A stretch of 64,000 nucleotides of DNA, from assembly GCA_013398615.1 (NCBI GenBank), contig VZSR01002145.1, positions 470,156 through 534,155 on the forward strand, in the 5' to 3' direction. This document shows, in pieces, positions 1-11,500 of this stretch (the first letter of the stretch is position 1; each line of letters begins with the position of its first letter). The translations under genes and the position numbers were made by a program. Below the pieces are notes generated by a model. That model had not been told where the DNA came from, ran no database searches, and saw nothing but the letters and a program-made list of their open reading frames with translations. Origin of the DNA: Brachypodius melanocephalos (lineage: Eukaryota; Chordata; Aves; Passeriformes; Pycnonotidae).

Positions 1-1070
1 TTACTTACAGTAATTATTACAGTTGGTTGCACGGGCTGTATTTTATGTGTGACATTGCAGAAGCCGCTTGCCTTTGAAACACAGCAAAAGCCCCCAAAAA
101 ACGAAAGGCAACTGCTGAGGCCAGCAGAGGAGCTGCAGCCCTGGGCCCAGCTGGGTGAGCAGCAGTGGCAGTGTGAGTGCCAGGGCACGGTGGGCACCGT
201 GGCTGCTGTGCAGAGCAGGGCACAGCCGGGCCCCCAGCACGGACAGAGGGTTCCACCTGGGCACAGCTCTGCCTCATGGCCTCACACAGGAGTCACTTTG
301 TGTTTAACAGCTGGGGTTTGCTTCTCACTGCCACCGTGGCCCTGGCAGTGGATGGATGGATGGATAGAAATCCTCTGGTGACCCAGATCTGCTCTGTGGG
401 CTGTGGGTGGAGCTGCTGGGATGTGAGTAACTGGCACTGACCTCTTTAGATGGATGGGGAAACAGGAAGGAGAGGTGGTGCGGGAGGATGGCACCATTCT
501 CTGAGTCACCAGGGCCTTGGACCTGCTGCCACGGTGTGGGGGAGTGGTTCTGTCAGAGCCCTCGGCTGTTGGGACTGCCAGAACTGTGTTTTGGGAAGTG
601 TCCTCTTCCAAGAGAAGCCCTCACTTCCCTGCTCCTGGACAGGGTCCCGTCAGGTGTGCACCTTACCTGTGCCTTGTGCCTGTTGGCTGAGCCATAGTGT
701 ACAAAGGGAACAAAGGGAGGGCTGCATCCAGGACCCATCCCAAACTCAGCCTTGGCTCCTGCAGCAGCTGCTCAGAGATACCTGCAAGGGAAATACGGAA
801 GCACTTCAGGAGGTGGATGTAGGGATAGTGTGTCTGCTCAGAAAAACAAAAATAGGGAAAGCAAGAGACATGACCAAACTTAACATCAAGTGATTGCAAG
901 TCATACTTCAATTTTTGTAAAACTGAATTTCTTGTGTCTTTGAGAGTCATATCAAGGAATTAAACCAGATCTGCTTACCTGGTGGCAGCCAGCATGGGGC
1001 CAGTGACTGGCCTGGGGATGGCTCTGCTTTTCCCTTCTTTGCTGTACTGTGGGTTCCAGTTGGTTGCAGC

Positions 1071-1145
1071 CTTTTTTTGTTTGTTTGGTTTTGTTTGGTT
1101 TTGGATTTTTCTTGTTTGGTTGAGTTTTTGTTGGTTTTTTTGGGA
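1071..1145. repeat. T/G-rich low-complexity tract
   Basis: About 75 bases are built almost only of T and G, in TTTG/TTTTGG-type units. The open frame across it encodes a Phe/Trp/Leu-rich string that reflects composition only. Confidence 0.8.
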
Positions 1146-1754
1146 GTTTGGGGGTGGATGTTTATTTGTTCATTGTTTATCTTTTTCCGAACTTATTTTT
1201 CATCTTCCTGATTTGGACAGTTCCTCCCCTCTGCCCCAGTGACTGTTTGTACTTTGTCCAGAGCGTGGTGCTTCAGGAGGCTGACTCTGACAGGTCGGTG
1301 CAAACAGCCACGTTCCAGCCCTGGTTCTGATCACAGATTATGGCCTGATGTCTTTTTTATCAGGAGCCTGAGCTGCAGTTATCAATGTGAAATGATAAAT
1401 GTAAATACCAGTGCACGTTCTCATTTTCTGTGATTGTTCTGCTCTAGGCAAACCCCCATGGCCTGGCTCCTGGCAGGGGTCACACTCATGGGGAGCGAGG
1501 GAGTCTCTGGTTCACCTTGCAGTTGGTTTTGGTCCTGCTGTAAAGTTTGTGTTTGAGATCTTGGGAGGCTGAGGCACAAACACTGGGAGCCTGACGTCCT
1601 CATCCTGTGCCTCCAGCCCATTTGCACTCAGGCTGTGCCTGGGGACTGCTCATGGTGAGACCCTCACCCCGTTCTCGCAGTGCTGAGCATGGTCTGTACT
1701 GTCTGTGGGCTTTGGGTGGAGCCCCTTGAGTTTGGGGGAAGGAGGCTGTGCCGG

Positions 1755-1854
1755 NNNNNNNNNNNNNNNNNNNNNNNNNNNNNNNNNNNNNNNNNNNNNN
1801 NNNNNNNNNNNNNNNNNNNNNNNNNNNNNNNNNNNNNNNNNNNNNNNNNNNNNN
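1755..1854. other. Assembly gap (100 N)
   Basis: Exactly 100 N are present, a conventional placeholder for a gap of unknown size. The motif GAGGCTGTGC occurs on both sides (about 1742 and 1859), which suggests an unresolved GC-rich tandem repeat. Reading frames crossing the gap are artefacts. Confidence 0.99.
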
Positions 1855-4103
1855 AGCAGAGGCTGTGCTGGTGTCAGCAGAGGTTCCTGTGGCAGTGCCT
1901 GCGCTCGGGGGTGCCTGTGGGTGCTGGCAGTGCTGACCTCGGTCCGTGGTGGCTCTTGTGCCCCACGTGTGTTTTGCTGTCGGTGGTTCCAGGATGGTTC
2001 CAGGCTGGCACATCCATCATCTCTGCAGGATCTCATCCCCAGAGCTGCAGAGGATGCAGTTGCCATGGGAACCATGGTTTGGTTGACACGGGGCTGATGG
2101 TGGCCGGTGGAGGGGCTGCTGCCAGGGCTCTGGGGCAGGGGCTGCCCGCTGCTGTCACTTTGCCGTGTGCCAGCGGTGGCTGCAGAGGCTGGAGATGCTG
2201 GCCTGGGGCTGGGAGAGCTGCCTGCTGCCCTGCCCACCCCTGCAGGCTGTGGGGGGCTCAGGGACAGCGGTTGGGGTCGGTGCTGTGCTGTGAACAGACC
2301 GTTTAGCACCGTTCCAAGCAGGAATGCCCAGAATTGAATGAAGTGATGGAAAATCCCCAAATCCTACAAGTGACTGTGGTGCCTTGGCCGGTGGAGTTTT
2401 GGCAGCTGGGGCTTTTTGGGTTCCATCTGGGGGTCTGTGGGGACAGTTTGTTCCTCAGCACCCCTCTGGTCCTGGTTGGAATGGTTTTGGAGTCAGGCTG
2501 GTGGATTCTTGCTTCTACCGTGAATCTCCTGCACCATGGCAGTCCCAGCAAGAATTAAGATCCTTTTCTTAGGATGTAGGGATTTTTCCATTACCTACAG
2601 GAGTCAAAGCTCTGTGCAGCAGTGGAGAGCGTGCCCAGCTGGTCTGGTCTGTGCTGGAGCTCCTGCAGCTCAGCACCCCCCTGGCTCAGCATGTCCAACT
2701 CTGGCACCAGCTGTGATCCCCAGAGCAGAGAGTTAAAGAATCTGGCTCAAAATTGGAATTGCTTTCCTGATTACTCATTGATGAGGTAATTTCAATCAGC
2801 AAATGCCATGTAAGAGAAGAAAAGAGCTGAAATATACTTTGGAAAACCTCATCATTGAGAGTGTGTTTTTAAACTGCTGATAAAATGTTTATGAGGGGAG
2901 CTGTGTAATAAGGCCTTTTAAACCTCACTAATGCTAGCTGCAGGGCCAGCAACATTCCTGAGGCAGGCACAGGGAAGGCTTTGGGGGCATCATTTCCAGT
3001 CTTGACATGAGAGTGAGCGATTTCATTACGGACAGCTATAAAATGAAAAATTGTTTGCAGTGACAAATGACTGTTGCTACACAAGGAGGTCAGGAGTTGG
3101 TGTATGGTTTATTTACCAAATAATGACAGGGAGATGCACACAAGGACCAAAGAGTGTCTCCAAAGCAGCCAGGATAGTGGGCACAAAGTGGGGAAGAGTT
3201 AGCACTGGAATTGTGTCAGGCCTTTGCTGTCACTGAAGTTGTCTGGTCTAGTAATTCAGTAATCCAGGTGGATAAAGGCTGCCAAGGATCTGACAGGTAC
3301 AGGAGGAGAATCAGATACTCTAGGGGAGCAAAAGCAATTTGTGGATTTTAATTTGGCTGCTGGTGTTTAAATAAAAGATGAAGGGACTCACCACTGCCCT
3401 TGTGTCCTTGTCACTGCTTCCACCTGCTCACAGAACAGCCCCTGCTGTGCCTGGTGCAGGGTGCCTGGCAGGGGAGGGTCAGGCCCTTGCTCTGCTCCAA
3501 AGGGCTCACTCAGCTTCAGCTCAGCAGAACTGAGAGTGTTCAGAGTGGAACGTCATCTGCTTTCACTAGAGACAGCAGTTCATTTGCAATACTTCCCGAG
3601 CATCAAAAGCTATAGGTGGAATCACAGGAGTATGAGGAAATCCATGATTTCTTCCTGGGGTAGCTCAGCTTCCCCCTTGGCAGGGCCAGGGTCTGCTCTT
3701 TTAAGTGATGCTCATGTGGAATTTTTTTAAAGTGTGAAAAATAAAAGAGTTCTAAAGTCGTAGCTTCTGTAGGTTCCTCACACTGCAGTGTAACAGTTGC
3801 CTGGGTAACCAGGGTTCCCAATTGCTTAACAGGAAAAAAAGAAATGCTACAGTGATGGAGACTCAGATGTAAGAAGGAGGGTCTGTGCTGGAGCCTGGTG
3901 CTTGCAAAGAGCAGTCTGGGATGGGATGGGCTCAGTGAGGTGCCACCCCCAGCTTTGTAATTAAAAGTTTGTAACTAATTACCAGCTGCCCTGCTCATGC
4001 CTGGTAGTAGTGCTTTCCCCCAGTACAGGAGTCTCCTCTCCCAGCAGGGAGAGAAGCCAAATCTGTTTGAATATGCGTGTGCTGTGCCCGCTGCGGTGCG
4101 GAG

Positions 4104-4126
4104 GCTGCTGCTGCTGCTGCTGCTGC
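4104..4126. repeat. (GCT/CTG)n trinucleotide repeat in MNT intron
   Basis: Seven uninterrupted GCT units plus two bases lie in a locally GC-rich part of the MNT intron. All frames through it give homopolymers (poly-Leu, poly-Ala, poly-Cys), so the 217-codon frame starting at 4077 is not evidence of a gene. Confidence 0.9.
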
Positions 4127-4914
4127 GGGGATTTCGCGCCTGCTCCTCCTGGAGAGCTGTTCCTGTTCTGTCCTCTCGTGCCCTGCGTGGAGAGCAGCTT
4201 TGGGGAGATGCTGCAGAGAGGGGCTGGGCTTGTGTTTGCACAGCAGGTTTAGCCTCAGCCTTTCCTCTGCTTGTCTCTTTCCTGATGACATAGCGAGGGG
4301 AAGACATTCAGACAAGTTCCGTGCAAGTCTTGCGTGTTTAAACCTGACCCAGGAGCGTGCACCTTCCTTGTCACCTTCACCTTCCCCTCCATGGCTCTGT
4401 GTCTCACCACAAGGGGATCAGAGCAGCATGTGGCTTTTCTGGGTCGGGACTGTGCTTGGCTGCACTCGATGGGAAAGAGACTTTAAAACTAGCCTGTGGA
4501 TTTGGGCCTCAGCCGTGTTGGAATCTCTGGGCTGCAGGTCAGGGCTGGTGCAGAGCCAGGATTCCAGGAGTCCCCATCCTCCCTTCCTGGCTGTCCCCAT
4601 GGCTGCCTCCCTGCAGTGGGCTGAGGTCTGCTGGGCTTGCCCAGGACAGAACTGTGGGATTGTGATCCTATCTGCTGCCTGCTGTGGCTTGAAAAGCAAC
4701 AGGAGAGAAAGAACTGCACCCTTTGCCTAAAAACCCTCTGCTTTGAGGAGCTTTTAGCTGATCTGGGGGGAGAGGTGCTGTCTCCATTGACATACCTGCA
4801 GTGGTTGTGCCCTACTAACACACATTGTCTGTCTCTTTTAAAAATACTTCCTTTATTGTTATTACCAGGACAAAGGTAGCGGTAGGAGCTGCCCTAATCT
4901 GTGCTGCCTTAGGC

Positions 4915-4975
4915 TGCATTAAAGGCTGGCTGAACAGGCTTTAAGGTCCTTCCCAGCAATCCTGTGAGCTACAGC
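4915..4975 (+). repeat. CR1-like LINE 3'-end relic
   Basis: The core CTTTAAGGTCCTTCCCA, followed by ATCCTGTGA, resembles the 3' end of avian/reptilian CR1 LINEs (CTTTAAGGTCCCTTCCAACC... then ATTCTGTGA). No terminal 8-mer array remains. It is recognised from memory of the family, so a RepeatMasker run would decide. Confidence 0.4.
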
Positions 4976-5613
4976 ACCAGCAGAACTGTGGAAAGGCATG
5001 AGGTCAGGCTCTGATTGTACTCGTCCTGGAGAACCTGAGAGAGAAATAAAGAGATGTGTTGGGGAGACCAGAGCCTGGCCCTCTGCCAGGTGTTGGGTTT
5101 GCTTTTGAGCTCGGTGCTTGCCAGCAGCGAGGGAGTAGGAGCATCCGTGTTGGCTCCATGTGGCTGGTATTTTCAGAACTGTGTGTGGGATTTAAATTCC
5201 CAGGGGTGAAACTTAACTTCAGAAGATGGACACTCTTTATGTGGTTTTACAGATTTCACCTGATTTTGTCTCTTTTATGCATATGGTAAGTGTGGCCCTG
5301 GGCTGGGACACCAGGTCTCTCACTGTGCAGTGCTACATTGGCTTAAAACTTCACAGAACAGGCCTTGGAATAGTTGATGTCCCTCAGGTGTGTGTGGTTG
5401 TTCATTCTGCCATCCACCATCTCCTCTAGGTCAGGAGCTCTTGGTGTGGTGTGTGTTGCTTGGAAGTTCATCAGTACTTAGGCCTTTTTCTTTCTTTCTA
5501 AGCATTTCAGTTTTGGAGGCTTATCAGTTTTCCCTCAGAAAGCAGAAGGCCTTCAACTAGAGCAATACTTTTTGTGACCGCTCTTGTCCTTCCCTTTCTA
5601 CCCCAATTTGGCA

Positions 5614-5644
5614 GGTGTAAATATAGCTGAACATATTTTACACC
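5614..5644. other. Inverted repeat with T-box-like half sites
   Basis: GGTGTAAATAT and ATATTTTACACC face each other across about 9 bases, roughly 115 bases upstream of the MNT zipper exon. Each arm contains GGTGTAAA, close to a T-box factor half site (AGGTGTGA). The position near the branch-point region also allows an RNA hairpin affecting splicing. Confidence 0.35.
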
Positions 5645-5757
5645 AGCATATCTGGCAATATAAAATAATGAGCTGTGGACATGGGAGGAACCAGATTAGT
5701 GTAGATTATACTTGTCTTTGTTCTCATTGTATTTGTTTTTCTTTTCTCTGGCTTTAG

Positions 5758-5950
5758 ACTTTAAAGAGGAAGGAGAAGGAATACGAGCACGAGATGGAGC
5801 GGCTGGCGAGAGAGAAGATCGCGACGCAGCAGCGGCTGGCAGAACTGAAGAACGAGCTGAGCCAGTGGATGGATGTCTTGGAGATTGACAGAATTATTCG
5901 ACAGACAGTTCAGCCAGAGGATGACCAGGCATCTACCTCCACAGCATCAG
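5758..5950 (+). CDS. MNT: MNT leucine-zipper exon
   Basis: The acceptor is a pyrimidine-rich tract ending in TTTAG at 5757, and the donor is GT at 5951. Translation in phase 0 gives TLKRKEKEYEHEMERLAREK, continuing through AELKNELSQWMDVLEIDRII. It closes with the acidic/Ser stretch QPEDDQASTSTAS. Heptad leucines and the KRKEKE start of the zipper identify the MAX-dimerising segment of MNT. The open frame from the ATG at 5794 is only an internal methionine of this exon. It reads past the donor into intron, so it is not a separate gene. Confidence 0.95.
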
Positions 5951-8167
5951 GTACCCAAAATTTTTCTCTTTTTTTTTTGTAATCATCACAGAAGGTGATT
6001 AACACAGTTACATTGGGGTGGTGGGGATCTTTATTTAGCAGCATCGGGGTTTCTGTGCATTCAGAATAAAGTAAAAGGTTTTGGAGTGTTTGTAATGATT
6101 GATGTTGTTAATAACATGCTGCTGCTCATGTGGAGTAAACCAAAATTTGTGCATCAATGTCAGGTAGATACAAAGTGCAGGTTTGCACATCCAACCTCAT
6201 TGTGGAGATAAATCCCTGCTTTCCAAACTTAGCTTTTTTCTTGCACAGCTCTGCAGCCCTGCTCGTTAGAAGTGGGCATCCTGGTGTATTTGTGTGGATG
6301 TGGGAGGGTGTTCAGCACATGTAGAAGAAGGATTTGGTACAGAGAGGATCACCAGAGCATTTGAACAACTTAATGAGCCTTCACATTGCATGAGGAGGAT
6401 TCACAGCGAAGATGAAATGACACTAATGGATATCTGACGTACGGTTCCAGTGAGAAGTTTCTATGAGATAGGAGAGTGCATGCTTCTGTCCACACCAGGG
6501 ATCTGCAGCAGCAGGAGTAGGCAGTCTGTGGATGTCAAGCTTTCCAGAGACACGGAGGCTGTAGCAGTGCATAACCATTCACAGCAGCTCCTTCAAGTCA
6601 GCATTTGCTCTTGACATGCCAGGCAGACAATACTGCAGGTTTTGGGAAGGGAAAACCTGAGTTTGTTCAGGCTCATCACCTCTGATCGTAGGAGCAGGCT
6701 CCAGGTGTTGTCTGATGGAAGTTGGGAGTAGCAGTGCTTTGTTGTTGGAAGTCCCAGCTGTTCCCCCTGCGGTGGCCCCTGCCGAAAGCGACCGCATCAA
6801 GGTGCTGCTACCCAGAGCTTGTGAAAGGAACGTGTCTTCCCTGGTGTTCCTGCCGCTTCTGTATCTTCTGAGATTTTTATTCTTTGCTGCATGGCTGGCA
6901 CTAGAACAGGCAGTGCAGGGTGCCAGGATTGTCTTCCTGATCTCAGGGCTAGTGTGTTCCTGTTTTGCTTCCTTAGTTCCTGGACTGGACAAGAGTCCAT
7001 TTTCCAGAACTAGACAAGAGACTTACTGCCATGTTTCTCCATGGCGATTTCTTTCCTGCTGTGGGAGCAGAAGGATTGATGGAACGACTGTCCAGGAAAG
7101 GAAACCCTGTTCCTTTTCCCAGAAGGAGCCCACTTCAGCCCAGACAGCTCAGCCAGGTGCTTTCTGTCAGCCTCTGCTCGTGGTGCTCCCCTTGCCTGCC
7201 CAGTGAGACCTCTCAGCCTGTTGGGAGCACCCTGCTCTGGCTGGGTCTTTGAGTTGTCACACCTGCCTGGCTCTGGGTCCTTGGCCCACAGGTAGCGAGG
7301 AGAGGGCTGTGCTATGCCGTGTCCTTGTGCTACCAGCCTGTACCTCAGTGACGCCTCCTGCACGTCTCTTCTGCTGATGCTGCCTTTTAGGAAGCCTCGT
7401 TGCTCAAATTTGTGCTCTGCTTGCTTTTTTATGGGAGTTTGTTCCTTTCGTGTTTTCCAGAGGGTGAAGACAACATGGATGAAGATATGGAAGATGACAG
7501 GCCAATGAACTCATTACCAAAACTCACGCAGCGCCAGCACCCCGAGCTGCTGAAAGCCGTCCCCCCCGGCGCTGCTCCCCCGCTGCCCACGGTCCTGCCC
7601 CCACACGTGTCCATCCAGCAGAAGCCCCACGCCCAGCCCTCCCTGCAGACACAGGCACTGGTCCCGCCGCAGGCGATCGTCCCCACACAGACTCACATCG
7701 TGGCGGCCTCGACCGTGCAATCGACTGTTATCGCCCACACGGCCACCACCCACGCCTCCGTCATCCAGACTGTCAACCACGTCATCCAGGGTCCACAGAC
7801 CAAGCACATCGCTCACATCGCACCTTCCACGTCCAGCCCCGTGCAGCTCACCACCGCCGCTCAGCCCATCGGCCACATCACCGTGCACCCAGCCACCATC
7901 AACCACATGGCCCACCTGGGCCCGCAGCTGCCCATCTACCCGCAGCCCGTGGCCGTCAGCCAGCCCGTGGTGAGCCACATCGCCCACACCATCTCGCACC
8001 AGCAAGTGAACGGCACGGCGGGCCTGGGCCAGCCGGCCGTGATGGCCAAGCCGGCCGTGGGAGCGCAGGTTGTGCATCACCCGCAGCTGGTGGGGCAGAC
8101 GGTGCTCAACCCGGTGACTATGGTGACCATGCCCTCGTTCCCGGTGAGCACGCTGAAGCTAGCCTAG
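5758..8167 (+). CDS. MNT: MNT, MAX network transcriptional repressor (3' part, last two coding exons)
   Basis: This is the C-terminal 299 residues of MNT, a nuclear bHLH-leucine zipper protein. It pairs with MAX, binds E-boxes and recruits SIN3 repressor complexes, opposing MYC. The exons are 5758-5950 and 7461-8167, joined in phase as G|AG giving Glu in ...STASEGEDN. The first encodes the end of helix 2 and the leucine zipper (LKRKEKEYEHEMERLAREK, then LAELKNELSQWMDVLEIDR). The second encodes a Pro/His/Ala-rich tail ending VTMPSFPVSTLKLA before TAG. The wording matches vertebrate MNT closely, from memory of the family. The N-terminal SIN3-interaction region and the basic/helix 1 exon lie left of the window; no bHLH exon was found in 1-5757. 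Neighbouring SGSM2 is the same neighbour as at human 17p13.3. Confidence 0.96.
5951..7460 (+). other. MNT: MNT last intron
   Basis: This intron is bounded by GTACCC at 5951 and TTTTCCAG at 7460. Its open frames (for example 6715-7206) have no recognisable domain and are not bounded by good splice signals. I see no repeat or RNA gene in it. Confidence 0.8.
7461..8167 (+). CDS. MNT: MNT terminal coding exon
   Basis: The exon starts after TTTTCCAG at 7460 and ends at the TAG at 8165-8167. It encodes about 235 residues: an acidic start (EGEDNMDEDMEDDR), a Pro/Gln stretch, then a low-complexity tail. The tail carries several histidine motifs: TVIAHTATTHAS, KHIAHIAPS, GHITVHPATINHMAH and VSHIAHTISHQQ. 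GC and CpG content are much higher than in the flanking introns. As a result the antisense strand also stays open for 188 codons, which is a composition shadow. The last residues, QTVLNPVTMVTMPSFPVSTL, are typical of MNT. Confidence 0.96.
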
Positions 8168-8444
8168 AGGGCACGGTCCGGCAGCGAGGTCTTTGTTGGG
8201 AACCTTTCCTAAGGAAACTCCGTACATTCCAAGCACGCCCGGCTCGGTGCTGGAGCGGCGGGGCCGGGCCGGGGCGGTGCCCGGAGCCCTGCCCGCCCCT
8301 GGGCGGCTCCGAGCCGCTCCTCTCACAAACTTCAAAGACACTTGTTCATGGTGATTTTTTTTCCTTTTATGTGTAATGAGTGAACTATGGATATGATGTT
8401 CTTCAGACTTTAATTTTGCCCTCTTACGTGTTGCTTCTTTGTAG

Positions 8445-8450
8445 AATAAA
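8445..8450 (+). terminator. MNT: Proximal MNT poly(A) signal candidate
   Basis: AATAAA lies 278 bases after the stop, within AT-rich sequence. It is followed by T-rich and then TG-rich DNA (8511-8575) that could serve as a downstream element. Confidence 0.45.
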
Positions 8451-8510
8451 AATTGCTGATCTCTTTATTGAGACATTGCGTAGAATGGGAAAAAAAATCA
8501 TAGAAGTCTA

Positions 8511-8575
8511 TATTTATATATATGTGTGTATGTGTGTGTATATATATATGTATATACATATATATATAAATATAA
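8511..8575. repeat. AT/GT microsatellite in MNT 3' UTR
   Basis: A compound (TA)n/(TG)n/(TATG)n tract. It could form a long AU stem in the transcript because (TA)n and (TGTA)n segments are self-complementary. Confidence 0.85.
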
Positions 8576-11500
8576 CATTTGAAGGCCTTTTGTAAGGTTG
8601 ATTATTTTGCAGGATTATGAGACAAAATTCATTTCTGGAGGAAGAAGACAGTGTCCTCTCTAAACAAGAAACTATAAGATAGATGGTTTGGTGGACCAGA
8701 GTACAGTGACAAAAAAACCCCAACAACAAACCACGAGTCAAACCGTATTAAAGGTATTTCCCATCAGTATATTACATTTCAAAAACCATCTAAAATCACT
8801 GTGACTTGTTATGGCATTTTAAGGAAATTCTCTGTCCTGTCTAATAAAAGGAAAAACAACACACAACCAGACTTGATTTGTTGCCATTTTATAAATGCCT
8901 TGATTTTTCTAGCTATGTCAAAAAATACTTGTTTTTATTATTTTAATGATTGACAATGCTTTGTTTGGATGTTTTTGGGGGAATTTGTATTTTGTCTGGC
9001 TTGGTTTGTTGATGCAATAATTGGTTTTGCAGATCTCTGTGCATGGCATGGCCCCGGTCAGGCTCCCTCCTGCCCATCCAAGCCCCCCCAGGTTTCTCGG
9101 GTTTGTTGTTTGGCAGAGGCTCAGACTTTGTGCTGGCATCTTGCAGGGCGTTTCTGTGGCCTGGTGAACGGAACCTGGGACAAGAAGACCAAGAGAAATG
9201 AGGTAGATTTGTTGCATGGGTTAATGTTTGTTAGTTTGTTCTGTCCTGACCACACTTTGGTGTGGGGGCCGGTGGGTTTGGAAAGGGATAAAAGGGGATG
9301 TGGTTCCGTTCCAGAGCGCAGGCAATTCAAGCAGTTTTGTTCCCTTTGACAGGGAAGCAATCTCTCCTTGTGCAGGATAAGGGCTTGCTGCAGGAGATCA
9401 GTGTGAGAGCTTGTGTCTGACAGTGAGACGTGCACCAAAGAACCCTCATCCCTCAGGACCCTCCTGCTCCCCCTGCCCAATGGTTGGGGCAGGGCTGTCT
9501 GAGGTCAGTGGCAAATCCCAGAGAGCCAGGAGAGGAGGAATGCTGTTGTGCTGCTCAATGTTCTGGTCCTTGCACTGTGTGTGTAGTTACTGCTGTGAAC
9601 GATCTCCATTCTGTCTTCCTCTCTTTTTAAAGCAAGGATTCCGCAGCCCTTACTGCAGGCAGAATGCTGCTGTAGCCAGCAGCCGTTCTAGGGCAGTGTG
9701 GGAGGATGGTCCCACACCTGCCCAGGAGCTCTGGGGGAGGAGGAGGGGGTGGCTGAGCACCAAACCACAATGCCTGGCTGTGTCCAGGGTGGGGCCAAGG
9801 GCTCCTGCAGGAAAACACCGTCCATACTCTGCCCAAAAGACCTGCTGACTCTAGCGGGGCTTCACCCTGTTGAGGACTGGTTTGAACAGTGTCAGGGGTG
9901 TAACTGAGAACATCTGCCTGTTCCATACTGTCCCCAGTTAAAACTGGTGTGGAGGCAGGATAAATGACTGCAGAGGTCAGAGGTGATTGTGCCTTCTGAG
10001 CAGGTGTCACTGAGAATTGTGTGAAGTCTGTTTATAAAGCCGCAGTTACCACTTGTTTAATTTTTCTTTCATGCATCCTTGAGTTCAGAAAGTTCTTGGC
10101 TGTGATGCCAGCACATCTCCTGCACAATGGACAAACCTCGAAGGATTTCTTTTCCTAAAACGCCATTTAAGCAGATCATTTGTTCTCATTCCATTAACAC
10201 TGGAGGGTTCCCAGTGCTGCCAGGATTTAGCTGCCCTTTGTCCCTGCAGGTGCTTTCCCAAGGAGGCTGCTGTGTGCCAGTATTTGAGAGATAGGGTTGG
10301 GAGTCAGGTCAGTTTTTCCTCATCAGAAACTCCTCAGTGCTGAGTCTGTGCAACAGGGTCTCAGGAGAGAGTGTGGCTTTGCCTTCTGCAGTATCAGGAG
10401 GGGAAGGACTTGTGTTTCTGCCTCTTTTTACTGTTCCAACTCACAAAATAACAAATTCTTCTTGTTGAAGGAGAAGGAGCCAGGTTGAGGATGGGCTCAG
10501 TGTAGGAGCGTTGCCCAAGCCCCAGGGAGATGAGCTTTCTGCTGGGTTATTGAATGGCCGTGCTCTGTGGACAGGGGTGCTGCTGACCTCATCTTCTACT
10601 CCCTTATGGTTTAGAGCAGAGTGGCCCTGCCTTGCCCAGTCCTGTATCTTGGCCAGTTTTCCTTTCCCCTTGGAGTTGTGCCATGCTGTCTGTCTGTCTG
10701 ATCCCCTTTGTGGGTGTTGACCTCCCCATTAGGAACATCCCCCTTGGCCAGCCTGGGAGCTGCTCCACGTGTTGTGTGTACCTCAGTTCTCATCTGCCCG
10801 TTTCAGGGCTACCAGAAACATTTCTTTGGGATTTTTCTTTTTGTTTTTTAAAGTCAGCAAACTTGTTTCTATTCTGTGGAAGAAGAGCAGCCATAGCCCT
10901 TCCTTTTCCACCTCTGTTACTCCTGCTCAAAAATTTTGGATTTACACTGATGCTCTTAGAAATCCCGTTCAGTACTGTATGACAAGGGGCACTTTAGGAA
11001 TGTCTCTCCTCCTTTGAGATATGTTTTCCCTATGGAGAAAGCTATATATAAATATATATGTACACTTGGGGATTCATAAGATCTGATTTGTCCCCCCAAA
11101 AAATCAATAAATATGAAGTTTACAAGAAATCTCTTCTGTTGTTGAATAATATTAGTTATTGGTAACCATGCCACAGAAACAATAGGAAATGGGGTTTCTA
11201 CGTAGTAGTTTGAGAGGAGTCTCTGTCCTGTCACACCTGGCTCAGAGCCTGTTGGGCACTGGAGATGGTTCTGCCGAGGGCTGGTGCCCTCACAGCCCAC
11301 ACACTCCATGTCCTGCTGCTGGCAGCCAGATCGTGCTCAGGAGCTGGGCCTGTGCTTCGAGCTCAGCCAGCACAGCCAGGGGTGTTTGCAGCTGGGCAGA
11401 TGCGTGGGCACAGAACCCGGGATGGAGAAACCTCCTGCTGGGCTGAGCCTGCCTGGGGCTGCCCCGGCCCTGCCAAAGCCACTCCCAGCTCACCTGCCGG

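Larger units (their letters stand above)
1..5757 (+). other. MNT: MNT intron (upstream of zipper exon), no coding exon seen
   Basis: This is intronic by position, and no frame here encodes the MNT bHLH or any recognisable domain. It holds a T/G-rich low-complexity tract at 1071-1145 and a 100-N assembly gap at 1755-1854. It also has an AT-rich block at about 2757-3070 that stands out from its GC-rich surroundings, a CTG repeat at 4104-4126 and a CR1-like 3' end at about 4915-4975. Open frames across it are short or repeat-driven. Confidence 0.75.

Noticed and set aside
1600..2360. Frames spanning the N gap
   Set aside because: They contain about 33 unknown residues and are artefacts of translating N.
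4077..4730. 217-codon plus-strand open frame
   Set aside because: It runs through a CTG repeat, has poly-Ala and low-complexity content, lies in the MNT intron and shows no domain or splice context.
7514..8080. 188-codon minus-strand frame under the MNT last exon
   Set aside because: It is the antisense shadow of a high-GC coding exon. Its Gly/Val/Asp-rich content mirrors the His/Pro/Ala codons of MNT.
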